From the NCBI GenBank assembly GCA_003169675.1, contig PNAT01000195.1, positions 9,524 to 70,526 of the forward strand: 61,003 nt of DNA. The letters run 5' to 3'. Positions 17,976 to 26,717 of the stretch are shown here, piece by piece (the stretch's first letter is position 1; the number at the start of each line of letters is the position of its first letter). The notes beneath the pieces were generated by a model. The model made no database searches. It saw only the letters and a program-made list of their open reading frames with translations, and was not told where the DNA came from. Both the position numbers and the translations under genes were made by a program. Source of the stretch: Acidimicrobiaceae bacterium (GTDB lineage Bacteria > Actinomycetota > Acidimicrobiia > Acidimicrobiales > RAAP-2).

Positions 17976-19052
17976 CTAGCCCGACACCCGTTCACCGTCG
18001 ACCACGGTTCCCGAAGAGACGACGGCATGGGCCCCCAGGACCGACACCGCCCGGACATCGCCCCGTTGTCCGACAGTGGAGTGTGGCCCCATGATCGATC
18101 CCACTACCTTGGCGTCCGCTGCCACGTGGCACCCTTCAAGGAGCACCGAGCCACTGACGACCGCGCCGGCTTCGATGATTGAACCCGAACCCACGACGCT
18201 CTGCTCCACCCTGGCCGTCGCGTCGATCCGGCAACCTGAGAAGATCACGGACGGCCCGACCACAGACCCTTCAAGCGAACTCTCACCCTCCAAGAGCACT
18301 CCATTGCCCCCGTTGCGCAGCCCCGGAGCGATCAGGTCACCACGTTTGCCGTTGACGAGGTCGAAGGTGGCCTGAAGGAAGGCTGCGGGCGTGCCGGTGT
18401 CAAGCCAGTAGCCGTCGTCGGACAGGGCAAAGAGTCCCCGGTCCCGCACCATGGCAGGAAACGTCTCGCGCTCAATGGACACCCGGCCGTTTGGCGCGAT
18501 GCGATCGAGCACTGACGGTTCGAGGACGTAGGTGCCCGCGTTGATCTCATTGGTCGGTGCCTCGTCACGAGGTGGCTTCTCGACGAACGCCGTGACCCGG
18601 CCTTCTGCGTCGGTCGGCACCACTCCAAAGGGCGACGGATCGGGCACCGGGTGCAGGGCGATGGTCCCTTCGGCTCCCCGCACGCGGTGGAAGTCCAAGA
18701 GAGCGGTGAGGTCGAGGTCGGTCAGGACATCGCCGTTCACCACCACGAAGGTGTCGTCAATCCCCCCGAAGACGGCCGCAAAACGAACCGCTCCGGCCGT
18801 GTCCAGCGGTTCCGCCTCTACCGCGTAGGTGAGATCGACTCCAGCGGCGCGACCATCGGGATAGGCCTCCATGAAGGCGTCGGGCAGGTACCCGAGCGAG
18901 AGGATCGCTGCGTCCACCCCGTGTGACGCCAGGTGCCCGAGCACTCGCTCAATCATGGGCACGCCGACAATGGGGAGCATCTGCTTGGGTGCGGAGAGGG
19001 TAAGGGGACGCAGCCGGGTACCCTCACCCCCGACCAGGACAACTGCTTTCAT
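17976..19052 (-). CDS. Mannose-1-phosphate guanylyltransferase-type sugar nucleotidyltransferase (ManB/RmlA2-like)
   Basis: A 358-residue protein. Residues 1-235 are a nucleotidyltransferase with VLVGGEGTRLRPLT (NTP-binding signature) and SAPKQMLP with the catalytic Lys, VVNGDVLTDLD with the metal-binding Asp, FVEKPPR and NAGTYVLEP. Residues about 240-358 are a left-handed beta-helix of hexapeptide repeats (GSVVGPSVIFSGCRI and similar). This two-domain form is typical of the actinobacterial GDP-mannose pyrophosphorylase named ManB in Mycobacterium, which recall places next to fbiAB. GDP-mannose would feed the GDP-sugar reductase and GT4 genes nearby. An NDP-glucose role is possible. The start codon overlaps the upstream stop (TAATG). 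Confidence 0.85.
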   Translation of the reverse strand: MKAVVLVGGEGTRLRPLTLSAPKQMLPIVGVPMIERVLGHLASHGVDAAILSLGYLPDAFMEAYPDGRAAGVDLTYAVEAEPLDTAGAVRFAAVFGGIDDTFVVVNGDVLTDLDLTALLDFHRVRGAEGTIALHPVPDPSPFGVVPTDAEGRVTAFVEKPPRDEAPTNEINAGTYVLEPSVLDRIAPNGRVSIERETFPAMVRDRGLFALSDDGYWLDTGTPAAFLQATFDLVNGKRGDLIAPGLRNGGNGVLLEGESSLEGSVVGPSVIFSGCRIDATARVEQSVVGSGSIIEAGAVVSGSVLLEGCHVAADAKVVGSIMGPHSTVGQRGDVRAVSVLGAHAVVSSGTVVDGERVSG

Positions 19053-19885
19053 TACTTCTTCGGCTTAGTCGTCGAGGTGGCTGATGGCGATGAGGAGGTC
19101 GTAGATGTGCTTCGTACCGCCGGCAACGTGGTGGATGAGACTGAGGGCGGCGTTGAGACAGGCACCGGAAGGGTGGTGGTGGCCACAGGCACAGTGCCCG
19201 CCAGGACCTGCAGGAGCGCAGTGATCGTCGTCCCAGGCGGCTTGGGCAAGGGGCGGCCCGCTGGGCCGAATCCGACGGTGATGAGCTGTCGATTGAGCAG
19301 ACTCAGGCTCTCTGGCTCAGTGGTCGTGTTCCCGCCAACTTCATTGATTTCCCCGTTCTTCCCGGGAGTGGTGGAAAGGACCCATGAACGAGCCTGCACG
19401 ATGCCTTTCTTGCCGGCATCGGGAGTCCCCGCCGGACACTTCTCACCGTTGGTGTAGACGAGAGCCTTGGCACCCGGGACCCGCAATGTGGTGTTGGTCA
19501 GAGTGAGGCCCGTGTACTCGGAGGCGAACTTGCCCAACGTTGCATTGGCCCCGGCCTCACTTGGACCCTTGGGCGTAATCAACAGAATGCCGCTCCCGGT
19601 CGTCGTCAGGCCGGCCGATCCCCCCGTCGGAGATGCGGGAAGCGCCGCCTGGGGTGTGCCGCAGATGTCAAAGGCCAGAGCGGCATGCCACGTCGTGTTG
19701 GTGGTCGGCAAGGTCACGCTCGTGGTGCCGTACTCGATCTTGGCCAGAGCAACGGATCCGATTCCCAACAGGACGATCAGCACCAGGGCGGCGTACCAGT
19801 TCACCGGCATTTGTCCGCGGTATGTCGTGCCGCCGCCGGTTGCGGCAACACGGGCAACCGTCTTTCCCGAAGAGCTTCTGGCCAT
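19052..19885 (-). CDS. Membrane-anchored protein of unknown function
   Basis: A 277-residue protein. N-terminal cytoplasmic segment of about 28 residues with basic and Gly-rich sequence, one transmembrane helix (YAALVLIVLLGIGSVALA), then an extracytoplasmic domain with two cysteines (FDICGTP and GEKCPAG) that could form a disulfide. A Thr/Ser/Pro-rich tail from about residue 225 ends in KPKK. I recognise no family. The extracytoplasmic part has beta-type patterning (LVYTNGEKCPAG, IVQARSWVLS). The gene is directly coupled to the guanylyltransferase (TAATG) and follows the SARP-like regulator by 14 bp, so it is likely an envelope protein co-expressed with the sugar-nucleotide genes. Confidence 0.7.
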   Translation of the reverse strand: MARSSSGKTVARVAATGGGTTYRGQMPVNWYAALVLIVLLGIGSVALAKIEYGTTSVTLPTTNTTWHAALAFDICGTPQAALPASPTGGSAGLTTTGSGILLITPKGPSEAGANATLGKFASEYTGLTLTNTTLRVPGAKALVYTNGEKCPAGTPDAGKKGIVQARSWVLSTTPGKNGEINEVGGNTTTEPESLSLLNRQLITVGFGPAGRPLPKPPGTTITALLQVLAGTVPVATTTLPVPVSTPPSVSSTTLPAVRSTSTTSSSPSATSTTKPKK

Positions 19886-19899
19886 GGCGGGACGAAACC

Positions 19900-20691
19900 C
19901 TACAGCCTGACGGGGTACCTCCCGGCTGCAGGCGTCCGGCCCTGGGTCAGCTCATGGAAGAGCGCCATGGTCTGGGGATGGATTGAGCAACAGCCATCAC
20001 CCCCGATCAATCCGGGTGGCAGCTTGCTCACCGGATCCCACGGTTCGGCGGCCAGGGCCCGAAGTTGGTCCATGGCACTCCGCAATCCGACGCGATTGCC
20101 TTGGGCGTCTGCGGCCCGCAGCAGGGCCCGGTGCAGCCGCTCGTCGTAGGGGTTGACTCGCATGGCTTGGCGGATCATCCATTCGGCGTCCCGGCCCGAA
20201 CCTTCAGCCATGGAATGCTCGGCTCCCTTCAGCGCAGCGTCGGCCACCATCGATTCCACCCGGGCCTGGGTACCGTCGAAAACGGCCCAATCCGAGAGCT
20301 TCAATCCGGCGAAGAGGGATCCCCTGACCAACCCGAGTGCGTCCTTCAAGCGGGCGGGATCCGGGTCCGAAGCAAGGAAGGCGAACCGCTCGACATCGGT
20401 CCCCACCGAATTCTCCAAGCGAAGGCGCCGACCGGTCCGTGGAAGATGTGCCAGACCATTGACGGCCTGACCGAGCGATCGCCGGGCATCGGACGCGGTC
20501 GAATGCAGGGTTGCGCGCGACAGGGACCGGTGAGGCCACAGCGCCTCGGCCCACTCATCATTGCGGGACCCGTGCCGGTGGAGCGCCAAGTAGACCACCA
20601 ACTCACGTGCTGCCGAGCGATTGAAGGCCTCGGCAGCACCTCGGATCTCGACCGGGCCGAGCACGGCCACTTCGACCTCTGGATCGACCAC
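19900..20691 (-). CDS. SARP-like transcriptional regulator with BTAD domain
   Basis: A 263-residue protein. An N-terminal OmpR/SARP-type winged helix (about 8-95: VEVAVLGPVEIRG, RELVVYLALHRHG, SRATLHSTASDARRSLG) is followed by a bacterial transcriptional activator domain (about 105-235), a TPR-like helical bundle with MIRQAMRVNPYDERLHRALLRAADAQG. It lacks the NB-ARC ATPase and TPR domains of large AfsR proteins, so it is of the small SARP type (size near ActII-ORF4/DnrI). SARPs bind direct repeats upstream of target promoters, often in antibiotic or glycan clusters. Genes on both sides are envelope-related, so a local target is plausible but unproven. A DMT transporter gene lies 45 bp upstream on the same strand. 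Confidence 0.82.
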   Translation of the reverse strand: MVDPEVEVAVLGPVEIRGAAEAFNRSAARELVVYLALHRHGSRNDEWAEALWPHRSLSRATLHSTASDARRSLGQAVNGLAHLPRTGRRLRLENSVGTDVERFAFLASDPDPARLKDALGLVRGSLFAGLKLSDWAVFDGTQARVESMVADAALKGAEHSMAEGSGRDAEWMIRQAMRVNPYDERLHRALLRAADAQGNRVGLRSAMDQLRALAAEPWDPVSKLPPGLIGGDGCCSIHPQTMALFHELTQGRTPAAGRYPVRL

Positions 20692-20736
20692 GGCAAAGAA
20701 CGGTCTGGGCTCCGACCCAGATGCCGAAGAGAATGA

Positions 20737-21612
20737 TCAGTTCGTCGAAGAACCGCCCCGCACACCCACGGGTTCTGGCAGGCCCGAGTGGTCCGCGGGC
20801 TTGGGAGGTGCGTGGGCCAGCAGCACTGCGCCTGCCACCACGGCGGCGAAGCTGGCCACGCGGGCCACACCGGCCAGGCCGGTGGGGACCGAGTCGTGAA
20901 ACACAAGGAGACCACAGGCAATGGGAACGATGTTGTTGACCAGAATGCTGAGGCCGGCGGTTTCCATGACACGCCCTCGCTGGAAAGCTAGCTGGAGTGC
21001 GACAAATCCGAGGGCCGTGCACACCGCTAGCAACGGGACGAACACGAGCCCGTACCCACCCACGGCGCCTTTGGTGGCCAGATCCCCCACCCCGAAGAGC
21101 AGGCCGGCAGCACACCCGAGCGCGGCAGCTGAATGCAGAAGCCGGGCTACCACCAGAGCCAAGAGGCCGGCCACCGCCGTGCCCATTGCGATGACGATGA
21201 GAAGGGTTGCGGTGTGCGCACGTGGGGCCGGCGTCACGCTCACGGTCAATGAGAGACCGAGAAGGGCAAGCCCCGTGACGGCGATGACGGCGCCGAGGCG
21301 CTCACGGGCTTCGAGGGGAGTGCCTAATCGGTGCACCAGGACGGCCAACACCCCCACTCCTCCGGCCGACACGGCCTGGACCAACGACAGCGGAGCCAAG
21401 CTGAGGGCCGCGATGTAGATCCCCCATCCGACCCATCCGGCGGCGTAGCCGAGCAGCCACTGGCGATTGGTCACGAGCAGACGAGCGGAGGTGAGAGGAC
21501 GCCGGAGCGACAACGACACCATCGTGTTGGTCGCTCCGTGTTGCGCGAAGAAGCCGGCATTGAGCGCCAGGGCAGCCAGGAGAGCCAGCACCAGGCCGGC
21601 GGCCAGGTTCAC
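20737..21612 (-). CDS. DMT-superfamily (EamA-like) transporter
   Basis: A 291-residue membrane protein with nine or ten predicted transmembrane helices and short loops. The N-terminus (NLAAGLVLALLAALALNAGFFAQHGA) and the paired halves around GWGIYIAALSLAPLSLVQAVSAGGVGVLAVL and LVFVPLLAVCTALGFVALQLAFQRG match drug/metabolite exporters of the EamA or NIPA-like type. The second half has the typical ILVNNIVPIACGLLVFHD segment. The substrate is unknown. The tail (about 20 residues) is Pro/Gly/Ser-rich and cytoplasmic. It is divergent from the large membrane protein gene, whose start may be only 26 bp away, so regulatory space is very small. Confidence 0.8.
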   Translation of the reverse strand: MNLAAGLVLALLAALALNAGFFAQHGATNTMVSLSLRRPLTSARLLVTNRQWLLGYAAGWVGWGIYIAALSLAPLSLVQAVSAGGVGVLAVLVHRLGTPLEARERLGAVIAVTGLALLGLSLTVSVTPAPRAHTATLLIVIAMGTAVAGLLALVVARLLHSAAALGCAAGLLFGVGDLATKGAVGGYGLVFVPLLAVCTALGFVALQLAFQRGRVMETAGLSILVNNIVPIACGLLVFHDSVPTGLAGVARVASFAAVVAGAVLLAHAPPKPADHSGLPEPVGVRGGSSTN

Positions 21613-21638
21613 CGGCTGAAGGGCGGGCTCGGCGAGGG

Positions 21639-24600
21639 ATGCACGAGCACACGCTACGGGATGGAGGGCTGATCTGCCTTATGGGAAGCCAGGGATGGGA
21701 GGACACTGCGGCTACCATTCGGCTCGCCTTGCAGGCAGGAAAGGTGCCCTTCGAAACTATGGATCTCGCTGAAGGTTGCCCCGATCCACGGGCTTTCGGC
21801 CAGCACGTTCAATCCGTTGATTCCCGCTGGCGCCCGGTAGTTCGATCTTCTCTTTCGATCGGCGCTTCACTGGTCATTTGTGAGACGGTCTGGCGGTTGA
21901 TCCCCAAGGCGCTGGCAATTCACACCACGACCATCGGGTACGCGATTTTCGCCAACTTCAATATCAATCGATACACCGACGGCTACGTGCTCATCGGCTT
22001 TGTGTTTCCGATTGTCGCTTGCGTTGCCTACGCACTCGCTTCGTGGATCGGGCCTCTGCGAAAGGTCTCTAAGCGGAAGGACGCATTCCTCCCCTTTTCC
22101 CGAGCCGGTATGGATGTCGCTGATGGTGGGAGGCATCAGTCGGGCGCAACGGGCGAACCGACTTCTCTACCGTTGGATGTCTTCTGGAGCGCGGGTCGGC
22201 TCGCACTTGTTGCCGCCGTCATTGCCCTCGAGCTATCGGCAGGCCAATCACGGACCTTGCAGAGCAATTCAAATGTGGGTTACTACGGAAGCGCTCTGTT
22301 CTTGTTGATCGTGGTCGCCGTTGGACTTTCCGTGGAAACTGCAGCAGCTCGTTACACCGCCATGCCCAACGAATCAGCATGGCGGATGCGCCAGAAATTG
22401 ATCTCAATATCTCGCGTCAACTCGCTCGCCGCGCTTGCAGTGATACCGGGGCTTTACTTCATGTCGCGGGCGACCGGCGTCGCGGTGGCATCGGACCACC
22501 ACATGGTCCGGTACCCATGGCTTCCCCTTTGGCTAACCATTGCGCTCAGTGGCTTCGCACTTGCATTATGGTTCCGATGGAACCGGGGGTGTCCCTCTCG
22601 GACGACCGAGGCCAATGTCCTGCTATGGATCGTTGGTCCGGTATTCCTCTATCTCGTCGTGGCGAACCTGCCCGGGGCACTAGGAGCATTTCAGGGATTT
22701 GACGACGCCCAGAATCTGGCTGGACCCCAGCTGGTTCTTGGACACGGACTCCTGCCCTGGCGCGATCTCTTCCTTGTGCACGGCCTTTTGGCCGACGTGT
22801 TCAAAGGCGCCATCGGCATGGTGGTATTCGGAAACACGCGCTGGGGCGCAACAGCTGGAGAAGGGGTCTACGTGCTCCCGGCGTTCTGGCTGACGATCTA
22901 TTTCTTCGCGGCATACTTCTCACGCAGAAACCGCGTCCTTATGCTGGGCCTGGGCGTAATCGTTGTCTCTGGCCTCCTGCAGGTTCCTTCACCGCAGTTC
23001 CTCATCGTCCCGATATGTCTTGTCTTGTTTGCCAGAGTCATTGAGCGATCGACCTGGGGTCGATGTGCCGCACTGACACTGTGCGTGGTGATTTCGATGA
23101 TCCTGGTGCCAGAAGCCACGGTCTTTGAGATTGCCGTCCTGCCTCTCGTAGTTGTCTACGAGATCTGCACACGGACCGGGTCGGCGAAGATCTCACACTC
23201 CTTCACCCGTTCGTTTCGATGCTTCAGCGTCGGGTTATTGTCAACCCTCGGTTGGATCGTCTATCTCCTGGCAACTGGATCTCTCTCGGCATTCCTGCAC
23301 TTCTACCTGGAATTTTCTACAGATAACGCCCTTTCGAAGGGCCTTCCCGTTCAGTGGGTCCTGCACACGGACCTCCTCTCCACTTTCTCGTTCTTTGCGC
23401 CCATGGTCCTTTGGCTCATGACGATCGGGAGGACGGCGGCGAAAGTCGTCCGCCGCTCACCATGGAGCTCAATGGATTGGACCATGGTGGCGGCCGCCAC
23501 CATGGCCATCTTGTACTTCCCGAAAGTGGTTCAGCGGGCAGACGCGGGGCACGCCGCTCAAGTGTTAGATGTCTGCATCCCGTTGTTGTTTCTATGGGGA
23601 ATTGAGTTGTTGGGCGTCTTGGACCGCGGCTTACATCGGCTGGCGGGCGCATACGCTTCGAGCCTGAACCCTGCCGGTCGGGCGATGCGATCAACTCGAT
23701 TCGCCGCCACCGTTGGGGCGATGGTGGTCGTGCTCGCCCTGACCACTTCCATATCGACGGTTGGTGCAATACCGGGCCGATTTCACCCAATTGCCCCTCA
23801 AGAGCCGCCATCAACTCCTCGACTCGGTTATACCGTGCCCGGCGCCGTCGATACCAACTTGATCAATGACTTGGGGACGATCATTGATCGGTACGCCGGG
23901 CTTCATGCACCAGTGATGGATTTCTCCAACCAGCTGGGAATCATCTACTACGCACTTGACCGCACACCGAGTACCCGGTACTACCACATTGATGAAGCAG
24001 CCACAGCCGGGTCACAGCGGACTGCCATTGACGAAATACGCCATTCAAATCCCCCTGTGGTCGTATTCTCGTCCACGGTCTTCGGTTTGTCGGTATTCGA
24101 CTACATGCCGATGATGGTCCGTGACTATGCGGTGAGCGAATATCTGCTCAACCACTATCGCCCGCTCGTCAGCATTGAAAGCGAGTTGATACTGGTCAGG
24201 AATGACCTGGCGCGTCACCAGAAGCCCTTGCCGTCACTGAGCATGACGGCCGTGAAGAACGATCTGTATTTCAATTCATACCCGTGTGATTTCGGTGAGA
24301 GCTTCAACTTCTTTATCACTCCCGGGGACCTGGGCTCTCTGCCTCGAGTGAGCGCGCAATTGGTGGCCACTGGTGCGCCGGGCGTCTCGAAGTTGGTGTT
24401 CCCGCCGGGCACGGACCTTCTCAATTATCGCTGGGTCGACCTCCGCAGCGACATATCCCTGGGCAACTCAGCCTTCATCATTTCTGATGCGGTGCCTGCT
24501 CAACCGTCACACTCCATAGACGTGGAGTCCCTTCCCGCTTCGGGCCGGCAGATGGACGCACTGGTCAGTGGTTGCATCCAATGGCATGGCTACCACCCCT

Positions 24601-24665
24601 CTTCCCTCTACCTGACGACCAATATTGCCCCAGGGGGTCATCTGGAATTCTCGCTGATCAAGTGA
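21639..24665 (+). CDS. Large polytopic membrane protein, probable GT-C-type glycosyltransferase
   Basis: Up to 1008 residues. ATG at 21639 has a GGCGAGGG ribosome-site-like stretch, and ATG at 21681 is an alternative. It has about 14 predicted transmembrane helices up to roughly residue 700, then a soluble C-terminal domain of about 300 residues. After the middle helices there is an acidic first-loop stretch (FQGFDDAQNLAG) followed by LLPWRDLFLVHGLLAD, a layout seen in GT-C enzymes that use polyprenyl-phosphate sugars. I cannot assign a named family. Base composition is clearly less GC-rich than upstream genes and four TTA leucine codons are present (22566, 23235, 23565, 23631). A 24-bp perfect palindrome sits at 23482-23505. 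It is the first gene of the lower-GC glycan region. Confidence 0.75.
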   Translation: MHEHTLRDGGLICLMGSQGWEDTAATIRLALQAGKVPFETMDLAEGCPDPRAFGQHVQSVDSRWRPVVRSSLSIGASLVICETVWRLIPKALAIHTTTIGYAIFANFNINRYTDGYVLIGFVFPIVACVAYALASWIGPLRKVSKRKDAFLPFSRAGMDVADGGRHQSGATGEPTSLPLDVFWSAGRLALVAAVIALELSAGQSRTLQSNSNVGYYGSALFLLIVVAVGLSVETAAARYTAMPNESAWRMRQKLISISRVNSLAALAVIPGLYFMSRATGVAVASDHHMVRYPWLPLWLTIALSGFALALWFRWNRGCPSRTTEANVLLWIVGPVFLYLVVANLPGALGAFQGFDDAQNLAGPQLVLGHGLLPWRDLFLVHGLLADVFKGAIGMVVFGNTRWGATAGEGVYVLPAFWLTIYFFAAYFSRRNRVLMLGLGVIVVSGLLQVPSPQFLIVPICLVLFARVIERSTWGRCAALTLCVVISMILVPEATVFEIAVLPLVVVYEICTRTGSAKISHSFTRSFRCFSVGLLSTLGWIVYLLATGSLSAFLHFYLEFSTDNALSKGLPVQWVLHTDLLSTFSFFAPMVLWLMTIGRTAAKVVRRSPWSSMDWTMVAAATMAILYFPKVVQRADAGHAAQVLDVCIPLLFLWGIELLGVLDRGLHRLAGAYASSLNPAGRAMRSTRFAATVGAMVVVLALTTSISTVGAIPGRFHPIAPQEPPSTPRLGYTVPGAVDTNLINDLGTIIDRYAGLHAPVMDFSNQLGIIYYALDRTPSTRYYHIDEAATAGSQRTAIDEIRHSNPPVVVFSSTVFGLSVFDYMPMMVRDYAVSEYLLNHYRPLVSIESELILVRNDLARHQKPLPSLSMTAVKNDLYFNSYPCDFGESFNFFITPGDLGSLPRVSAQLVATGAPGVSKLVFPPGTDLLNYRWVDLRSDISLGNSAFIISDAVPAQPSHSIDVESLPASGRQMDALVSGCIQWHGYHPSSLYLTTNIAPGGHLEFSLIK

Positions 24666-24788
24666 TCCCCGTCTGTTGGCTCACCTATGACAACCGCCCA
24701 CCGAATCGGGATGATGACACAGGGATGCCTCGCCATCCTCTCCCATTAGGCCAGTCTGGACGATGGCATGGCGCCAGAAGAGAAGCCG

Positions 24789-26345
24789 TCAATCCCATGC
24801 GGGAAGTTCGGCGTTTGGAGAGCCCATCTCGACGAGATCCAAGTCTGGGTCCTGATCGGGTCTTTTGGGTGTGGTACCCAGAGGCGTTGTTAAGACAGCA
24901 AGAAGGATCACAATTGCCGCGGTCAGTGTCACCGAAAGTCCGAGCAAAATGACGATGCCACCAGGGGGTTGCCATGATTGGCGAGCGATTCGCCACGGTC
25001 CATTGATTCCGTTTGCGTATCGGTGAATGGCCCAGGCGAGCGTCCCAAATTGGAGGACCACGAAGCTGGCCGAGAAGGTCGTATATATGAAGCTTGGGAT
25101 CTGGCGCACTCGTACGGCTTTCAATGGACCAAGGGTCAGTACGAGAGGCACCCCAATAAGTAAGGGCATGCCGTAGCGGGCTTGCCACCAGGCCCCGACT
25201 TCTGAGAAGTAATGGATCTCGAACGCGGTGGCAATGGCGAATATGAACGCCACCAAGCCGAGCGCCACCAACTTTGTACGAAGCAATGTGCTCTTCCACA
25301 CCACGATGACCACAGTTCCCAACATGGCAACCCAGAGAAGGAACAGGGGTCGCGGTTCAAGGACTCCCAGCAAGTTCCCGACCAAGCTCTGGACACGATT
25401 TGCTTCAAGATGGAAGATCATTCGCAATGCTCCCAGAGTAGAATGTGCTGGCGGCTTGACTCCCAAGAGCGGCGGCCCGCCGACACTCACGTCCCAAACA
25501 CCGGCTGCCGCAATTGAGATCGCCACAATCACCAACGGACCCCGCGCCGAGCCGCTCGCAATGATCTCCTTCGCTCGTGATCGACCCGCGAGTACAGCCG
25601 ACGTGCCGACAATCGTGGCAGCGAGGATTGGCGAGATGGGCCGTGTCTGGATCAACAGTCCGGTCGAAATTGCACTCGTCCACAAGAGACTCTTCGGAAG
25701 GTCCTTTCTGGTAGCGAGAGTCAACAACCCACACCACATCGCAAATGAGGCAGATATTTCGAAGCCCGAATTGTTTGCCACACTGCACCAGTACGCGAAG
25801 GCTGGTGTTAAAGACACGAATATGCCCATGAGCCACCGTCTTCCAGACGCGAAGGTCAGCAGCTCCCATATGCCTAGGGCGATCAATCCACTACACCAAA
25901 ACGCCGCAACCAATCTGACTCCATAGACACCGAGTTGTGCTTTGGAGAAGAGGGTCGGCCATCCAACGATCAGGTAGTAAAGCTGCGGATACCGACCGAA
26001 TTGTGTTGTGGTGATATTCGACGTAGTTGCTGCCGGATGCTCACAGTGGGCGGAGTTGACCGGATTTACTAGGCAATCGCTGATGTGACCCAATCGGACC
26101 AAAGAGGGCGGAAGTACAATCTGATTCTCCTTTCCGAGCACAGGAATGGCAACCAAGGGCGTATTGAATTCCAAACGCACGGCAGCGGCCGCTTCAAAGA
26201 CATTCGCCGATTCATCCGGGGCTGCCATAAGTGGATTGGCAAGCGACCAAAGTGCCACGAAGGGAACCACCACCACCCAGCAAGTCATGAATCTCCGAAG
26301 ATCTGTCCGGCGAGTCGTCGCCGCATGCCTTCCCGTCGTCTTCAC
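24789..26345 (-). CDS. DUF2142-type polytopic membrane protein (GT-C-like)
   Basis: About 518 residues from the GTG at 26345, whose GTGA overlaps the end of an upstream open frame. TTG at 26351 is the other option. There are around twelve transmembrane helices. After the first helix the extracytoplasmic loop carries PLMAAPDESANVFEAA, corresponding to the acidic loop of DUF2142/GT-C proteins (PDE near the start), and later QFGRYPQLYYLIVGWPTLF and WWQARYGMPLLIG, which match conserved DUF2142 positions. These proteins are thought to transfer sugars from lipid carriers outside the membrane or to modify wall polymers. The cytoplasmic tail is Asp/Pro-rich. It is convergent with the preceding large membrane protein. 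The 123 bp between them show no clear terminator. Confidence 0.82.
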   Translation of the reverse strand: MKTTGRHAATTRRTDLRRFMTCWVVVVPFVALWSLANPLMAAPDESANVFEAAAAVRLEFNTPLVAIPVLGKENQIVLPPSLVRLGHISDCLVNPVNSAHCEHPAATTSNITTTQFGRYPQLYYLIVGWPTLFSKAQLGVYGVRLVAAFWCSGLIALGIWELLTFASGRRWLMGIFVSLTPAFAYWCSVANNSGFEISASFAMWCGLLTLATRKDLPKSLLWTSAISTGLLIQTRPISPILAATIVGTSAVLAGRSRAKEIIASGSARGPLVIVAISIAAAGVWDVSVGGPPLLGVKPPAHSTLGALRMIFHLEANRVQSLVGNLLGVLEPRPLFLLWVAMLGTVVIVVWKSTLLRTKLVALGLVAFIFAIATAFEIHYFSEVGAWWQARYGMPLLIGVPLVLTLGPLKAVRVRQIPSFIYTTFSASFVVLQFGTLAWAIHRYANGINGPWRIARQSWQPPGGIVILLGLSVTLTAAIVILLAVLTTPLGTTPKRPDQDPDLDLVEMGSPNAELPAWD

Positions 26346-26545
26346 CGACAATTGCCTCCGGCCCCTTGGGTGCGGAATGTTCCCTCATCGGGCGTCTTGG
26401 GAACCCGGCCGACCAGCTTGATGAGGAGCCTCTTCGGGTTCTCGGGGTCGGCCAGCTTCAGCGGTACGGTCGAATCAAACCCCGAGAGTGGCGCGGCCTT
26501 GGACCTATCGGACTGCTGAACGCACTTACCTGTTCTTGATTCGGG
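26346..26545 (-). other. Open frame remnant between the tRNA and the DUF2142 gene
   Basis: From about 26500 to its TGA at 26342-26344 the minus strand has a frame with coding-like, GC-rich third positions (STVPLKLADPENPKRLLIKL, then VGRVPKTPDEGTFRTQG). Its stop overlaps the GTG start of the DUF2142 gene, as real upstream genes do here. However, no ATG, GTG or TTG occurs in frame between the tRNA 3' end (26546) and this stretch. It therefore looks like the 3' end of a gene whose 5' part was lost beside the tRNA. I do not recognise the family. Confidence 0.35.
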
Positions 26546-26619
26546 TGGGGACGGAGGGATTCGAACCCTCACTGGAGGCGGTTTAAGCGCCCTGCCTCTG
26601 CCAATTGGGCTACGCCCCC
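26546..26619 (-). tRNA. tRNA with UAA anticodon (tRNA-Leu-like) lacking the long variable arm
   Basis: A 74-nt cloverleaf. Acceptor stem GGGGGCG/CGTCCCC (one G-U), D-arm with a 3-bp stem and AATTGGCAGA loop typical of leucine tRNAs, anticodon stem GGGCG/CGCCT with loop CTTAAAC (anticodon UAA, reads UUA), T-arm GAGGG-TTCGAAT-CCCTC, and discriminator A73 as in tRNA-Leu. The variable region is only CCAGT (5 nt), whereas bacterial tRNA-Leu is class II with a long extra arm. CCA is not encoded in full (ACC then C). Either it is a degenerate or specialised leucine tRNA or it has another identity. It lies inside the lower-GC region whose genes use TTA codons. Confidence 0.85.
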
Positions 26620-26717
26620 CGACTACTCGACCTCTGTTGCCATTCTCATTTTGATGCATCCACACATGCCCGTCGTCTCGACTTGACCAATCTGAATACC
26701 ACCGAGAGTATGACTCG

